DNA from: Bacteroidales bacterium
GTDB taxonomy: Bacteria; Bacteroidota; Bacteroidia; Bacteroidales; ML635J-15
Length of the DNA stretch: 48,373 nt
Assembly (NCBI GenBank): GCA_028702535.1
Contig: JAQVOR010000002.1
Location: forward strand, 20,781-69,153
Reading direction: 5' to 3'
Part shown: positions 19,586 through 28,494 of the stretch, piece after piece
Layout: the number at the start of each line of letters is the position of its first letter
Position numbering within the stretch: position 1 is the first letter of the stretch
The notes under the pieces: model-generated
What the model saw: only the letters and a program-made list of their open reading frames with translations
Database searches by the model: none
What the model was told of the DNA's origin: nothing
Position numbers and translations under genes: made by a program

Positions 19586-22150
19586 TTAGTTTTTCTTAAC
19601 TTTATATTCTTCGGGTACAATAATTGGAGCTACTCTTATTGGTGTTTCGCCTTGTTTAAGAACAAAAACGTTTACTCTTCTATTAAGTCGTCTCACAAGA
19701 TCATTATCAGTTGCAATAGTAATATTTTCTTTTTCGCCAAGGAATTCCATTTCTAGTTGACTATCACTAACACCTTTATTTATAAGATAATCTTTAACTT
19801 TAACTACACGATTTTGACTAAGCCCTAGATTGTAATCATCGCTACCATAGTGGTCAGTGTGTCCCGATAACTTAAATTTTGCTTTTGGATTATTCATTAG
19901 ATAATCAGCAATTATATTAAGGTTTTTCTCATACTGAGCATTAATAACATATTTATCAAAATCAAAGAAAACAGCTTCGGCAACTAATTCATTAAAAATT
20001 TCGACTTCACAATAAAAGAATTTGCCATTATCATAATTTGGTTCATTCTGGCTTCGATAATATGTTGGGACATAAGCCATAACAGTATTCACATTGTCTT
20101 CTTCGTTTAGAAACACTATTTCAGTTCTTCTGTTATATAATCTTGAGTCTGGAAAGTCATTAATAGCAATTGGCTTAGCATAACCATAAGCATTAATTTG
20201 TATCTGTGTCTCACTTGCACCATATTGCACAATTTGTTGCATAAGATTTTTAGCTCTACTTTCACTTAACTGCATATTATAAGCCAATGGACCTGTTTGC
20301 GAACAATAACCATGTATTTCGATTTTAGCTTCAGGATGTTTCTTAAGATAATCTGCAACAAGTTTAATATCCTCTGTATACTTATCATCAATAACATCAC
20401 TATCATTATCAAAGAATACATTTTTTATGCCTACTATTTGCGAATTGTCGACAATAATATTTTCAGTACTAGCAAGCTCAACATTCTCGGTATTATCGGT
20501 ACTAACAAGATCCGTAATCTCAACAGTTATATTAAGTCCAGTAATGTCCCATTTTTCATTTTGAGGGATCTCAATTGTTCTAGACATTAGGTAAGCCTCG
20601 TTATCGTAAGCAATTATTTCATAATTTCCAGCTTTTATTCCTTCGATAAAATAATTTCCATTTTCATTAACTTGCACATTTGCAATTTCTTTACCGTCAT
20701 TAACATCAACGAGTTTTACTCTAAACTGCATTAGTTTTTCTTGATCTTCTGAATTAAGCGAAATAAGTCCAGATATTGAAGCTAATTGAGGAGCTTGTTC
20801 ATCAACTAGACTAATGCAATCACATTCCTCGACCCCAATTCTTCTTTTATTATCATTTATAGGACAAAAAGCAAAAACTGGTGTATTTTCTATAACATAT
20901 CCCATGTCGTTACCAGCTGTACTAAATGGATATCCGAGATTTACCGGACTTGTCCATTTTTTATTTTGTTCATCTTTACTTGTATAAAAAACATCGAATC
21001 CTCCGACATTGGTATGAGATTCGGAGCTAAAATACAATGCATTCCCATTTCGAATTACATAAGGCATTTCTTCATGAAAAGGAGTATTTATTTCTGGTCC
21101 GGCATTAATTGGTTTTTTCCATTTTCCGTCTTCATCTCTGTCGCTATACCAGATGTCTAATCCACCTTCACCACCTCTACGTAGGCTTGTAAAATATATC
21201 CTTTGTCCATCAGCAGTAATAGTAGCGTGCGACTCCCATTTTCGTGAGTTTAGTTTTTTTACCTTTTGGGCAGGTTGATATTTCCCATCTTCAAATTTAC
21301 TAACATAAATATCTCCATTATCATAACAATCGGCAACTAAATACAATTCAGAGCCGTCTGCTGTTGCAGTCACGGGAATAAAAGGATAGGAGATTTGCAG
21401 GTCGGCACTAATTTTTTGAGGGTTAAAAAAAGTTCCATCTTCGTTTCTTTCGGCCATATATACACCGTCAAAAGGCCCTTCACTATATTCGGTATTATAG
21501 TTAATATCTGGAGGAAAAACATTATATTTACCATTTGTAAAGATGAGTCTATTTGCCTCCCAACAAAGTATGGGGCAACGTACATTAGGCTCTTGAAGTC
21601 CATTAACTACTATTTTTTCGATTTTCATTCTTTCGGTATCTATGACTTCCATAGCATCAGAACAAGATTGAATTTCTCGATCTATAAACATCCCTGGTAT
21701 CGTTTTGCGATCCTTTCGAGACATTTTTTGTTTGTAAGCATTAAAAGCATCAATTGCCTTTTCAAAATCTTTATTTAAACGATATGCTACTCCCAAATAA
21801 TATAGTGTGTTTACAGGAGCTTTATTCTCCTTGTATTTATTTTTATAATTTTTATCCACATTCTCTGATGCCAACAAAAAATAGTCAATGGCAGTTGGTA
21901 TATTTTGCTTATTTTCACCTGCTAAGTAACAATATCCGATTTTATAAACATAATTAAAATTTTGATTATTATCATTATATAACTCAAAGTACAACTCAAG
22001 TGCCTTATCAAAATTATCAAAAGCTAATAGTTCTTCTGCCTGCTTATATTTTGCTTTACCCGATAAATCATTATCAGCAAATGAGACTATATTAAAATTT
22101 AATAGCAGCAGTAGAATTATTATTAATGAATACACGTTTTTTAAAGTCAT
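19586..22150 (-). CDS. TPR / WD40-like (PD40) / tandem OmpA-domain outer-membrane-associated protein
   Basis: Signal peptide, TPR-like N-term, RIYFTSLRRGGEGGLDIWYSDR and ALYFSSESHTNVGGFDVFYTSK propeller motifs, carboxypeptidase-regulatory-like segment, two OmpA_C modules (VFFDNDSDVIDDKY..., VFFDFDKYVINAQY...GHTDHYG). Confidence 0.9.
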   Translation of the reverse strand: MTLKNVYSLIIILLLLLNFNIVSFADNDLSGKAKYKQAEELLAFDNFDKALELYFELYNDNNQNFNYVYKIGYCYLAGENKQNIPTAIDYFLLASENVDKNYKNKYKENKAPVNTLYYLGVAYRLNKDFEKAIDAFNAYKQKMSRKDRKTIPGMFIDREIQSCSDAMEVIDTERMKIEKIVVNGLQEPNVRCPILCWEANRLIFTNGKYNVFPPDINYNTEYSEGPFDGVYMAERNEDGTFFNPQKISADLQISYPFIPVTATADGSELYLVADCYDNGDIYVSKFEDGKYQPAQKVKKLNSRKWESHATITADGQRIYFTSLRRGGEGGLDIWYSDRDEDGKWKKPINAGPEINTPFHEEMPYVIRNGNALYFSSESHTNVGGFDVFYTSKDEQNKKWTSPVNLGYPFSTAGNDMGYVIENTPVFAFCPINDNKRRIGVEECDCISLVDEQAPQLASISGLISLNSEDQEKLMQFRVKLVDVNDGKEIANVQVNENGNYFIEGIKAGNYEIIAYDNEAYLMSRTIEIPQNEKWDITGLNITVEITDLVSTDNTENVELASTENIIVDNSQIVGIKNVFFDNDSDVIDDKYTEDIKLVADYLKKHPEAKIEIHGYCSQTGPLAYNMQLSESRAKNLMQQIVQYGASETQIQINAYGYAKPIAINDFPDSRLYNRRTEIVFLNEEDNVNTVMAYVPTYYRSQNEPNYDNGKFFYCEVEIFNELVAEAVFFDFDKYVINAQYEKNLNIIADYLMNNPKAKFKLSGHTDHYGSDDYNLGLSQNRVVKVKDYLINKGVSDSQLEMEFLGEKENITIATDNDLVRRLNRRVNVFVLKQGETPIRVAPIIVPEEYKVKKN

Positions 22151-22400
22151 AATATTTTAATCATTTTAAATTACAAATTTTCTAATCTACAAAAATAGGA
22201 GTTTTTTTCATATAATGTAAAAAAACAGTATAATTCTTCATTGTTTACTTTGCTCCTCCACCAACATTGTTTCATAATACTTTATTATTATTAAAACATG
22301 TTATACAACTAATCCCATATTTTAAAAGAGAATAATTTTTATAAGTAAAAAAATAAGTCTATTTTCGTAATCTAAATTCTAAACATAAAAAACTTATAAT

Positions 22401-24002
22401 ATGCAAAAATTATTACTATTAGGAGATGAAGCAATATCTCAAGGAGCTATCGACGGGGGGATATCTGGATTTTATGCTTATCCAGGTACTCCATCAACAG
22501 AGATAATGGAATATGCTCAACATTCAAAAGAAGTAAAAGCCAGCGGTATTAACTGCGTTTGGTCAGCAAATGAAAAAACTGCTATGGAGTCTGCTATCGG
22601 CATGTCGTATGTTGGTAAAAGAGCTATGGTACAGCTTAAACATGTTGGATTAAATGTTGCTGCCGATGCTTTTATTAATTCTACGATTACGGGAGTTAAT
22701 GGTGGACTAATCGTTGTTGCAGCGGATGATCCTTCTATGCACTCATCACAAAACGAACAAGATTCTAGATTTTATGGTGATTTTGCTATGATACCTATCT
22801 TAGAGCCATCAAATCAACAAGAAGCTTATGATATGGCACAAAATGGATTCGAGTTATCTGAAAAATACAATGTTCCTATTCTTGTGCGAATAACAACTCG
22901 TCTTGCACACTCAAGAGCAGGAGTTAGTACGGGTAATAAAATAGCTCAAAACCCAATAAGTTTACCTAAAGACCCAAGACAATTTGTATTACTACCAGGT
23001 ATAGCAAGAAAAAATTATAAAAAATTGTTAGAGATGCAAGAAGCAATGCAAGAAGCATCAAACAATTCGATTTATAATAAATATATTGATGGTGTCGATA
23101 AATCGATAGGCATTGTTGCATGCGGCATTTCATACAATTATCTGATGGAAAATTTCGATGGAAAATGTCCGCATCCAGTAGTAAAAATCTCGCAATACCC
23201 TATACCTGAAAATCATTTGAGAAAACTCAGAAATGAATGTCAAAGTATTTTGGTTTTAGAAGAAGGTTATCCTTTAGTTGAAAAAAACCTTAAAGGATTT
23301 TTTAACGAAGGATTACAAATAAGAGGAAGATTAGACGGTAGTTTACCACGTGATGGAGAATTAAATCCTAATTTGGTAGCAAAAGCACTCGGGTTAGAGA
23401 TTATTGAAGGAGAAGCGATTCCCGAAATAGTAAAAATGCGTCCTCCATCACTTTGTATGGGTTGCGGGCACCGAGATGTATATAATGCACTTAACGAGGC
23501 TCTAGAAGATTACGACATAGGTAGAGTTTTCGCAGACATAGGATGCTATACTTTAGGAGCCTTGCCTCCTTTTAACGCTATAAACTCATGCGTGGACATG
23601 GGAGCTTCAATAACTATGGCAATCGGAGCATCTGATGCTGGATTAGTTCCCGCAGTAGCTGTTATTGGAGACTCAACTTTTACTCACTCTGGAATGACAG
23701 GTCTTTTAGATGCCGTAATCAAAGACGCTCCTATTGTTGTGTTGATTTCGGATAATTCAACTACTGGAATGACAGGAGGTCAAGCGTCAGCAGCAAAAGG
23801 ACGTATAGTTGATATTTGTAAAGGTATTGGTGTTAATCCCGCACATATTAGAATTCTAAATCCCTTAAAAAGATTACACGAAGAAAACCTTGCCATTTTA
23901 AAAGAAGAACTAGCATATAAGGGATTATCAGTCGTAGTGGCACAAAGAGAGTGTATTCAAACTGCAATTCGCAACAAAAAAGCAGCAAAAAAAACAAAAT
24001 AA
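22401..24002 (+). CDS. iorA: Indolepyruvate:ferredoxin oxidoreductase, alpha subunit
   Basis: GDEAISQGAIDGGISGFYAYPGTPSTEIMEY...PPSLCMGCGHRD...GDSTFTHSGMTGLLDAVIKDAPIVVLISDNSTTGMTGGQ. Confidence 0.93.
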   Translation: MQKLLLLGDEAISQGAIDGGISGFYAYPGTPSTEIMEYAQHSKEVKASGINCVWSANEKTAMESAIGMSYVGKRAMVQLKHVGLNVAADAFINSTITGVNGGLIVVAADDPSMHSSQNEQDSRFYGDFAMIPILEPSNQQEAYDMAQNGFELSEKYNVPILVRITTRLAHSRAGVSTGNKIAQNPISLPKDPRQFVLLPGIARKNYKKLLEMQEAMQEASNNSIYNKYIDGVDKSIGIVACGISYNYLMENFDGKCPHPVVKISQYPIPENHLRKLRNECQSILVLEEGYPLVEKNLKGFFNEGLQIRGRLDGSLPRDGELNPNLVAKALGLEIIEGEAIPEIVKMRPPSLCMGCGHRDVYNALNEALEDYDIGRVFADIGCYTLGALPPFNAINSCVDMGASITMAIGASDAGLVPAVAVIGDSTFTHSGMTGLLDAVIKDAPIVVLISDNSTTGMTGGQASAAKGRIVDICKGIGVNPAHIRILNPLKRLHEENLAILKEELAYKGLSVVVAQRECIQTAIRNKKAAKKTK

Positions 24003-24018
24003 TCTAAAACAGATAAAA

Positions 24019-24600
24019 ATGAAAATAGATATAATTTTAGCCGGTGTAGGCGGACAAGGAATTCTAACTATCGCAGCAGTAATTGGTATGGCCGCTGTTG
24101 ATAAAAACCTTTATTTGAAACAAGCCGAAGTACATGGCATGAGCCAACGTGGAGGCGATGTGCAATCAAACTTGAGACTTTCAGACAAACCTATTTACTC
24201 TGATTTAATTACTAAAGGATGTGCCGATATAATTATATCGGTGGAACCAATGGAGGCTTTAAGGTATTTACCTTACCTCAAAAAAGGTGGTTATGTAATT
24301 ACTAATATAGTACAATTTAATAATATAGTTAATTATCCTAATGAAGATGAACTAAATGCAAGAATAAAAGCTCTACCAAATAGAATTGCTATTAATGCTG
24401 ACCAAATAGCTAAAGATTTAGGTAATACAAGAGCATCAAACATTGTTGTATTAGGTGCAGCAGTACCATTCCTTGGATTAAGTATCAAAGAGTTAGAAGG
24501 TGGAATTAAATCCTTGTTCGGATCTAAAGGAGACGATGTTGTCGAAATGAATATTACTGCACTACATGCAGGATATGAGTTCGCAAAATCAGAAATGTAA
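24019..24600 (+). CDS. iorB: Indolepyruvate:ferredoxin oxidoreductase, beta subunit
   Basis: KIDIILAGVGGQGILTIAAVIGMAA...QAEVHGMSQRGGDVQSNLRLSD; directly downstream of iorA. Confidence 0.94.
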   Translation: MKIDIILAGVGGQGILTIAAVIGMAAVDKNLYLKQAEVHGMSQRGGDVQSNLRLSDKPIYSDLITKGCADIIISVEPMEALRYLPYLKKGGYVITNIVQFNNIVNYPNEDELNARIKALPNRIAINADQIAKDLGNTRASNIVVLGAAVPFLGLSIKELEGGIKSLFGSKGDDVVEMNITALHAGYEFAKSEM

Positions 24601-24621
24601 TAATATCATATTTATAAATTG

Positions 24622-24661
24622 AATAAAGCTGTTCCCCAGTTGGTAAACAGCTTTATTTTTT
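24622..24661 (+). terminator. Intrinsic terminator after iorAB
   Basis: aataaagctgtt-ccccagttggta-aacagctttatttttttaaa: 12-bp stem plus T-run. Confidence 0.85.
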
Positions 24662-24760
24662 TAAATATCTATGTTTGTAATTATTATAATTTGAAGAATG
24701 TGTGTTCTTGCACAAAATGACAAGCGTGAAATGACAAATGACGAACGGGGGAATGGAAAA

Positions 24761-24858
24761 CCACAAGGTGGCTGAGGGTTTTCAAAGGAGACTTTGAGAC
24801 GTTTTGGCTCGCCAAAACCCTCAGTCTCCGTTGAAAATGTCTCGAAGTTAGCTTGTGG
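24761..24858. repeat. Complex intergenic fold-back element
   Basis: ccacaag/cttgtgg ends; ctgagggtttt/aaaaccctcag; ttttcaaaggagact/agtctccgttgaaaa; gttttggctcgccaaaac hairpin. Confidence 0.8.
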
Positions 24859-24915
24859 CTTTTAATTAAAAAACAATCCAAATTTTTATTAACTTTGTAC
24901 TAAATAATTTACACA

Positions 24916-26025
24916 ATGTTTTTAAAAAATTTATCGCTTATTAACTTTAAAAATTTTGACACATTCGACATCAATTTATGTGACAAAGTTAATTGTTTTA
25001 TAGGTGATAATGGTATTGGAAAGACAAACATTTTGGACAGCATACATTATTTATCCTTTTGTAAAAGTTTTGTTAATTTAAGTGACCGCCAAAATATTAA
25101 AGACGACGAAGACTTTTTTTTAATAAATGGAGATTTTTCACGTTGTAATATTGAAGAAAAAATAAGTTGTGCTTTTCAGAAAGATAAAAAAAAATCTTTT
25201 AAAAAAAATAGTGCTGAATATCAAAAATTAAGTGAGCATATAGGATTTCTTCCAGTAGTCTATACAACGCCTTATGATTCTAACCTAATACACAATGGCA
25301 GCGATGGGAGACGCAAATTTGTTGATACCATTATATCACAATTTGACAAAAGTTATTTACAAACCTTAATTTCATACAACCACATATTAGAACAACGCAA
25401 TCAAATATTAAAGAACTACTACAAAACCCGTCGTCTTGACATTGAAGAGCTTGAAATATGGGATATGCAGTTAGTCGAATTTGGCGAAAAGATTTTTAAA
25501 GCACGAAATAGTTTTATTACCGACACAAGAGAAACTTTTCAAAAATACTATAGCCTCATTTCAAATAATATGGAAAATGTAAGCCTTGAATATGTTTCGC
25601 ATTTGATTAAAGGTAATTTTGCCAAAGAGTTATCAGCTTCTGTTGATAGAGATAAGTTCTTAGGGTTTACAAGTGTTGGCGTACATAAAGATGATTTTGA
25701 TTTTTTATTAGGCAAAAATCCAATCAAAAGATTTGGTTCACAGGGGCAACAGAAAACTTTCGTTATTAGTCTTAAATTTACTCAATTCGATTATATTAAA
25801 TCAAAAACTAATTTGGCTCCAATATTGCTATTAGATGATATATTTGATAAGTTAGATAAAAAACGAGTAAAAATGATAACAGGACTGGTTTCAGATGAGA
25901 ATTTTGGTCAAATATTTATTACAGACACAAGTTATTCTCGTATGCCAAATATTTTAAATGAATTGGATATTAAACATAAAATAGTAAATTTGTCAAACAA
26001 TAAAACTGTAACTAATTATGAATAA
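24916..26025 (+). CDS. recF: DNA replication and repair protein RecF
   Basis: MFLKNLSLINFKNFDTFDINLCDKVNCFIGDNGIGKTNILDSIHYLSFCKSF...GSQGQQKTFVISLKFTQ...PILLLDDIFDKLD. Confidence 0.97.
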   Translation: MFLKNLSLINFKNFDTFDINLCDKVNCFIGDNGIGKTNILDSIHYLSFCKSFVNLSDRQNIKDDEDFFLINGDFSRCNIEEKISCAFQKDKKKSFKKNSAEYQKLSEHIGFLPVVYTTPYDSNLIHNGSDGRRKFVDTIISQFDKSYLQTLISYNHILEQRNQILKNYYKTRRLDIEELEIWDMQLVEFGEKIFKARNSFITDTRETFQKYYSLISNNMENVSLEYVSHLIKGNFAKELSASVDRDKFLGFTSVGVHKDDFDFLLGKNPIKRFGSQGQQKTFVISLKFTQFDYIKSKTNLAPILLLDDIFDKLDKKRVKMITGLVSDENFGQIFITDTSYSRMPNILNELDIKHKIVNLSNNKTVTNYE

Positions 26026-26449
26026 ATTAAATTTTTTATTGAGTCTTATATTTATCTCAATTGCGACCATTGGGTTTTCACAAAAAAACATTAAATCCGA
26101 ATATTCAAAAATGCTTATAGGAACGTGGAAAGTTGACTCTCTCGACATCGGCAATTTTAATTTAAGCCCCCAGTATGAGGAGATTGTTCGCCAAAAAATG
26201 CCTGAAATAATTGCAATGACAGAGGTGCAATTTAAGTCTGGAAGCAAATATTATAAAAAAGGTTTTGAAGGCGAACGTGAGGGAACATGGAGTATCTCAG
26301 ATAATGGACAATTTATACTAGTAAAACTTAATGGGGATAGTAAGATATCAAAAACCAAAATTATAGAACTAAGCGATCAAAAATTAATTTTAGCACCTGA
26401 AGAACCTAATTCGGCTAACTCTAAAGCATACATGTATAAAGCCGAATAA
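26018..26449 (+). CDS. Exported lipocalin-like protein
   Basis: Signal peptide; MLIGTWKVDSLDIG...FEGEREGTWSISDNGQFILVKLNG...IIELSDQKLIL; overlaps recF by 8 nt. Confidence 0.75.
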   Translation: MNKLNFLLSLIFISIATIGFSQKNIKSEYSKMLIGTWKVDSLDIGNFNLSPQYEEIVRQKMPEIIAMTEVQFKSGSKYYKKGFEGEREGTWSISDNGQFILVKLNGDSKISKTKIIELSDQKLILAPEEPNSANSKAYMYKAE

Positions 26450-26453
26450 TACT

Positions 26454-26891
26454 ATGGAATCAGAAATGCCAAAATATAAGATTGCTGTTGACTTTGACGG
26501 AACTATTGTAGAACATAGATACCCTGACATTGGAGAAATTATTCCAGGAGCTTTTGAAGTTTTACGTGAGCTACAAGAAAATGGGCATAAACTTGTACTA
26601 TGGACTGTACGTGATGGCATAGATTTACAAGCCGCCATTGACTTTTGTCTTGATTACGGCATTATGTTCTATGCTGCAAATGAAAGTTTCCCCAATGAAG
26701 AGTTTAATAAGTATATTAGTCGCAAAGTGGACGTGAACATATTTATTGATGATAGAAATATCGGTGGTTTTATAGGTTGGGATAAAATTCGTGAAATCCT
26801 TATCCCGAATTCGCCAAACAATAAGCAAGAATCTAAGTTGCAAGAAAATCATCTTAAAAAGAAAAAAGGCTTTTTTAAACGATTATTCTAA
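26454..26891 (+). CDS. HAD-like phosphatase, BT0820-type
   Basis: YKIAVDFDGTIVEHRYPDIGEIIPGAFEVLRELQENGHKLVLWTVRDG...VDVNIFIDDRNIGGFIGWD. Confidence 0.85.
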   Translation: MESEMPKYKIAVDFDGTIVEHRYPDIGEIIPGAFEVLRELQENGHKLVLWTVRDGIDLQAAIDFCLDYGIMFYAANESFPNEEFNKYISRKVDVNIFIDDRNIGGFIGWDKIREILIPNSPNNKQESKLQENHLKKKKGFFKRLF

Positions 26892-26920
26892 AAACGGGGA
26901 GGCATATATAAAATAAATAA

Positions 26921-27619
26921 CTACGATTTTTCTGGCATCACAATCTCAACAACTTCTGAATACTTTACCAATTTCCGTTTATTATTATAATAATTCGTTT
27001 TAAGAGGGCCAATTCCTTTTGAATACCAAGTGTAAATAGTAAAAAGCTCGTTTTCGGCAAATTGCATTTCTAACTTTGATGAGATCACACATGTCTCAAA
27101 TTCGCCAATATTTGTTTTTAATTTTTCGAATTTATCAACAATTCTACTAAATTCAGAAACTTTTATGTATCTGTTATCATCTGTCTCAAGTTCGACATAA
27201 GCAGCCTTTAGTGATATCCCGTTTCCTAAAAATGCAGGCATAATAAAATCTCTGCCTTGCAAATTCCAATCCTCTAAAGATATGGCAGCTAATGAGTCAA
27301 CAGGAATAAGATATAACATGTCAAGAGATATTTCTCCATCTTTATAAACGGCTTCTATTTCGGTAAAATTTAATGGTTTTTCGTATGGGTCAAATGTTTC
27401 GGCTTTTATTGTTATATAATTCACAGAGTCCGTTTCATTAACATCTGTAACTGTATAAACAGTATATCCTTGTGGAATTTGTCTTTTATTAAAATGTCCA
27501 ATCTTAATTTTTGCTCCTTTTTCATAAATAAAATATGGTGCATCATTATTTTGCGAAAATAAATTTGTACCAAAAATTAAAAACACAATAATTAAATAAT
27601 TAAAAAATAGTCTCTTCAT
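26921..27619 (-). CDS. Hypothetical exported protein (DUF3108/TapB-like)
   Basis: Signal peptide; PYFIYEKGAKIKIGHFNKRQIPQGYTVYTVTDVNETDSVNYITIKAETFD...LKTNIGEFETCVISSKLE...YTWYSKGIGPLKTNYYN. Confidence 0.65.
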   Translation of the reverse strand: MKRLFFNYLIIVFLIFGTNLFSQNNDAPYFIYEKGAKIKIGHFNKRQIPQGYTVYTVTDVNETDSVNYITIKAETFDPYEKPLNFTEIEAVYKDGEISLDMLYLIPVDSLAAISLEDWNLQGRDFIMPAFLGNGISLKAAYVELETDDNRYIKVSEFSRIVDKFEKLKTNIGEFETCVISSKLEMQFAENELFTIYTWYSKGIGPLKTNYYNNKRKLVKYSEVVEIVMPEKS

Positions 27620-27876
27620 AATCCTATGTCAATTTTGCTTGCGAAAGTAAGTTAAAATAATTAAAACTACATAACAAATACGCAACCAAAAATAAAAATT
27701 TATAGGAAAATAAAAATTGTTCATTTAAAACTGTCCCAACCACGTTATCATCAGAACATTTAATAATTATAGGCTATAAAATATTAGTACAATCCCAATA
27801 TAATATCTATCTTGCTACAAATCAGATAAGTAAGTGAGCTTACACTTAAAAACATCGACAATAAATTGTGTTACTA

Positions 27877-28473
27877 CTATATATCGGTTCGTAATTTAGT
27901 GCTATGGCGATAAAACATTAGTTTAGTTTGATATTCGTGTCTAAGCAAACCATAGATTATTACATCCTTATATTTTTCGTCACCTATAAATTGACTTTGT
28001 TTTTCGACACCTTCTTCGATAAAACCAAACCGACGTGCAATATCTTTAACTTTAATATTATCCCAGGTAGCACGTATTTCGAGACGATTAAATTTTAAAT
28101 CTTTAAAATAATGTTCGATGAACTTAGAGGATGCTACTGCTAAAATATCAAGATATTGATATTTTTCTTGAACCCAACAAGTGTATTCTGCTTTATGGTT
28201 TTGACTATCAATTTTTTGCAGACCAAGCAATCCAGCAAATACATTGTCATACTCAATTACGTAAATTAAATCGAGAATGTTATCTTTTTGTTCGGTTACA
28301 TATTTAACATATTCCTTCGCTTCTACACGAAGATTATCATTAGAAATTGTTAGCCATGCTCCCTGATAGCAACGTTGTGCACTTATAGCCTCAAAGATGT
28401 CTTCGACATCATTATTTGTCAGTAATCTTAGTTTAAGATTTTCTGAACAACGGATTTCAGTAGTTTGTTTCAT
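27877..28473 (-). CDS. GNAT family N-acetyltransferase (RimJ/RimL-like)
   Basis: LKLRLLTNNDVEDIFEAISAQR...EYTCWVQEKYQYLDILAVASSKFIEHYF...LNRLEIRATWDNIKVKDIARRFGFIEEGVE pattern. Confidence 0.82.
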   Translation of the reverse strand: MKQTTEIRCSENLKLRLLTNNDVEDIFEAISAQRCYQGAWLTISNDNLRVEAKEYVKYVTEQKDNILDLIYVIEYDNVFAGLLGLQKIDSQNHKAEYTCWVQEKYQYLDILAVASSKFIEHYFKDLKFNRLEIRATWDNIKVKDIARRFGFIEEGVEKQSQFIGDEKYKDVIIYGLLRHEYQTKLMFYRHSTKLRTDI

Positions 28474-28494
28474 AATAGGTTGATTTAGTTTTGT

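Noticed and set aside
16769-24600. A dedicated amino-acid fermentation island (Met gamma-lyase type enzyme plus iorAB)
   Set aside because: Genes are ~4-6 kb apart on opposite strands with unrelated genes and a tRNA between them; compatible with amino-acid catabolism but no evidence of a linked cluster.
24684-24881. 65-aa minus-strand ORF
   Set aside because: Overlaps the palindromic intergenic element; no recognisable protein features.
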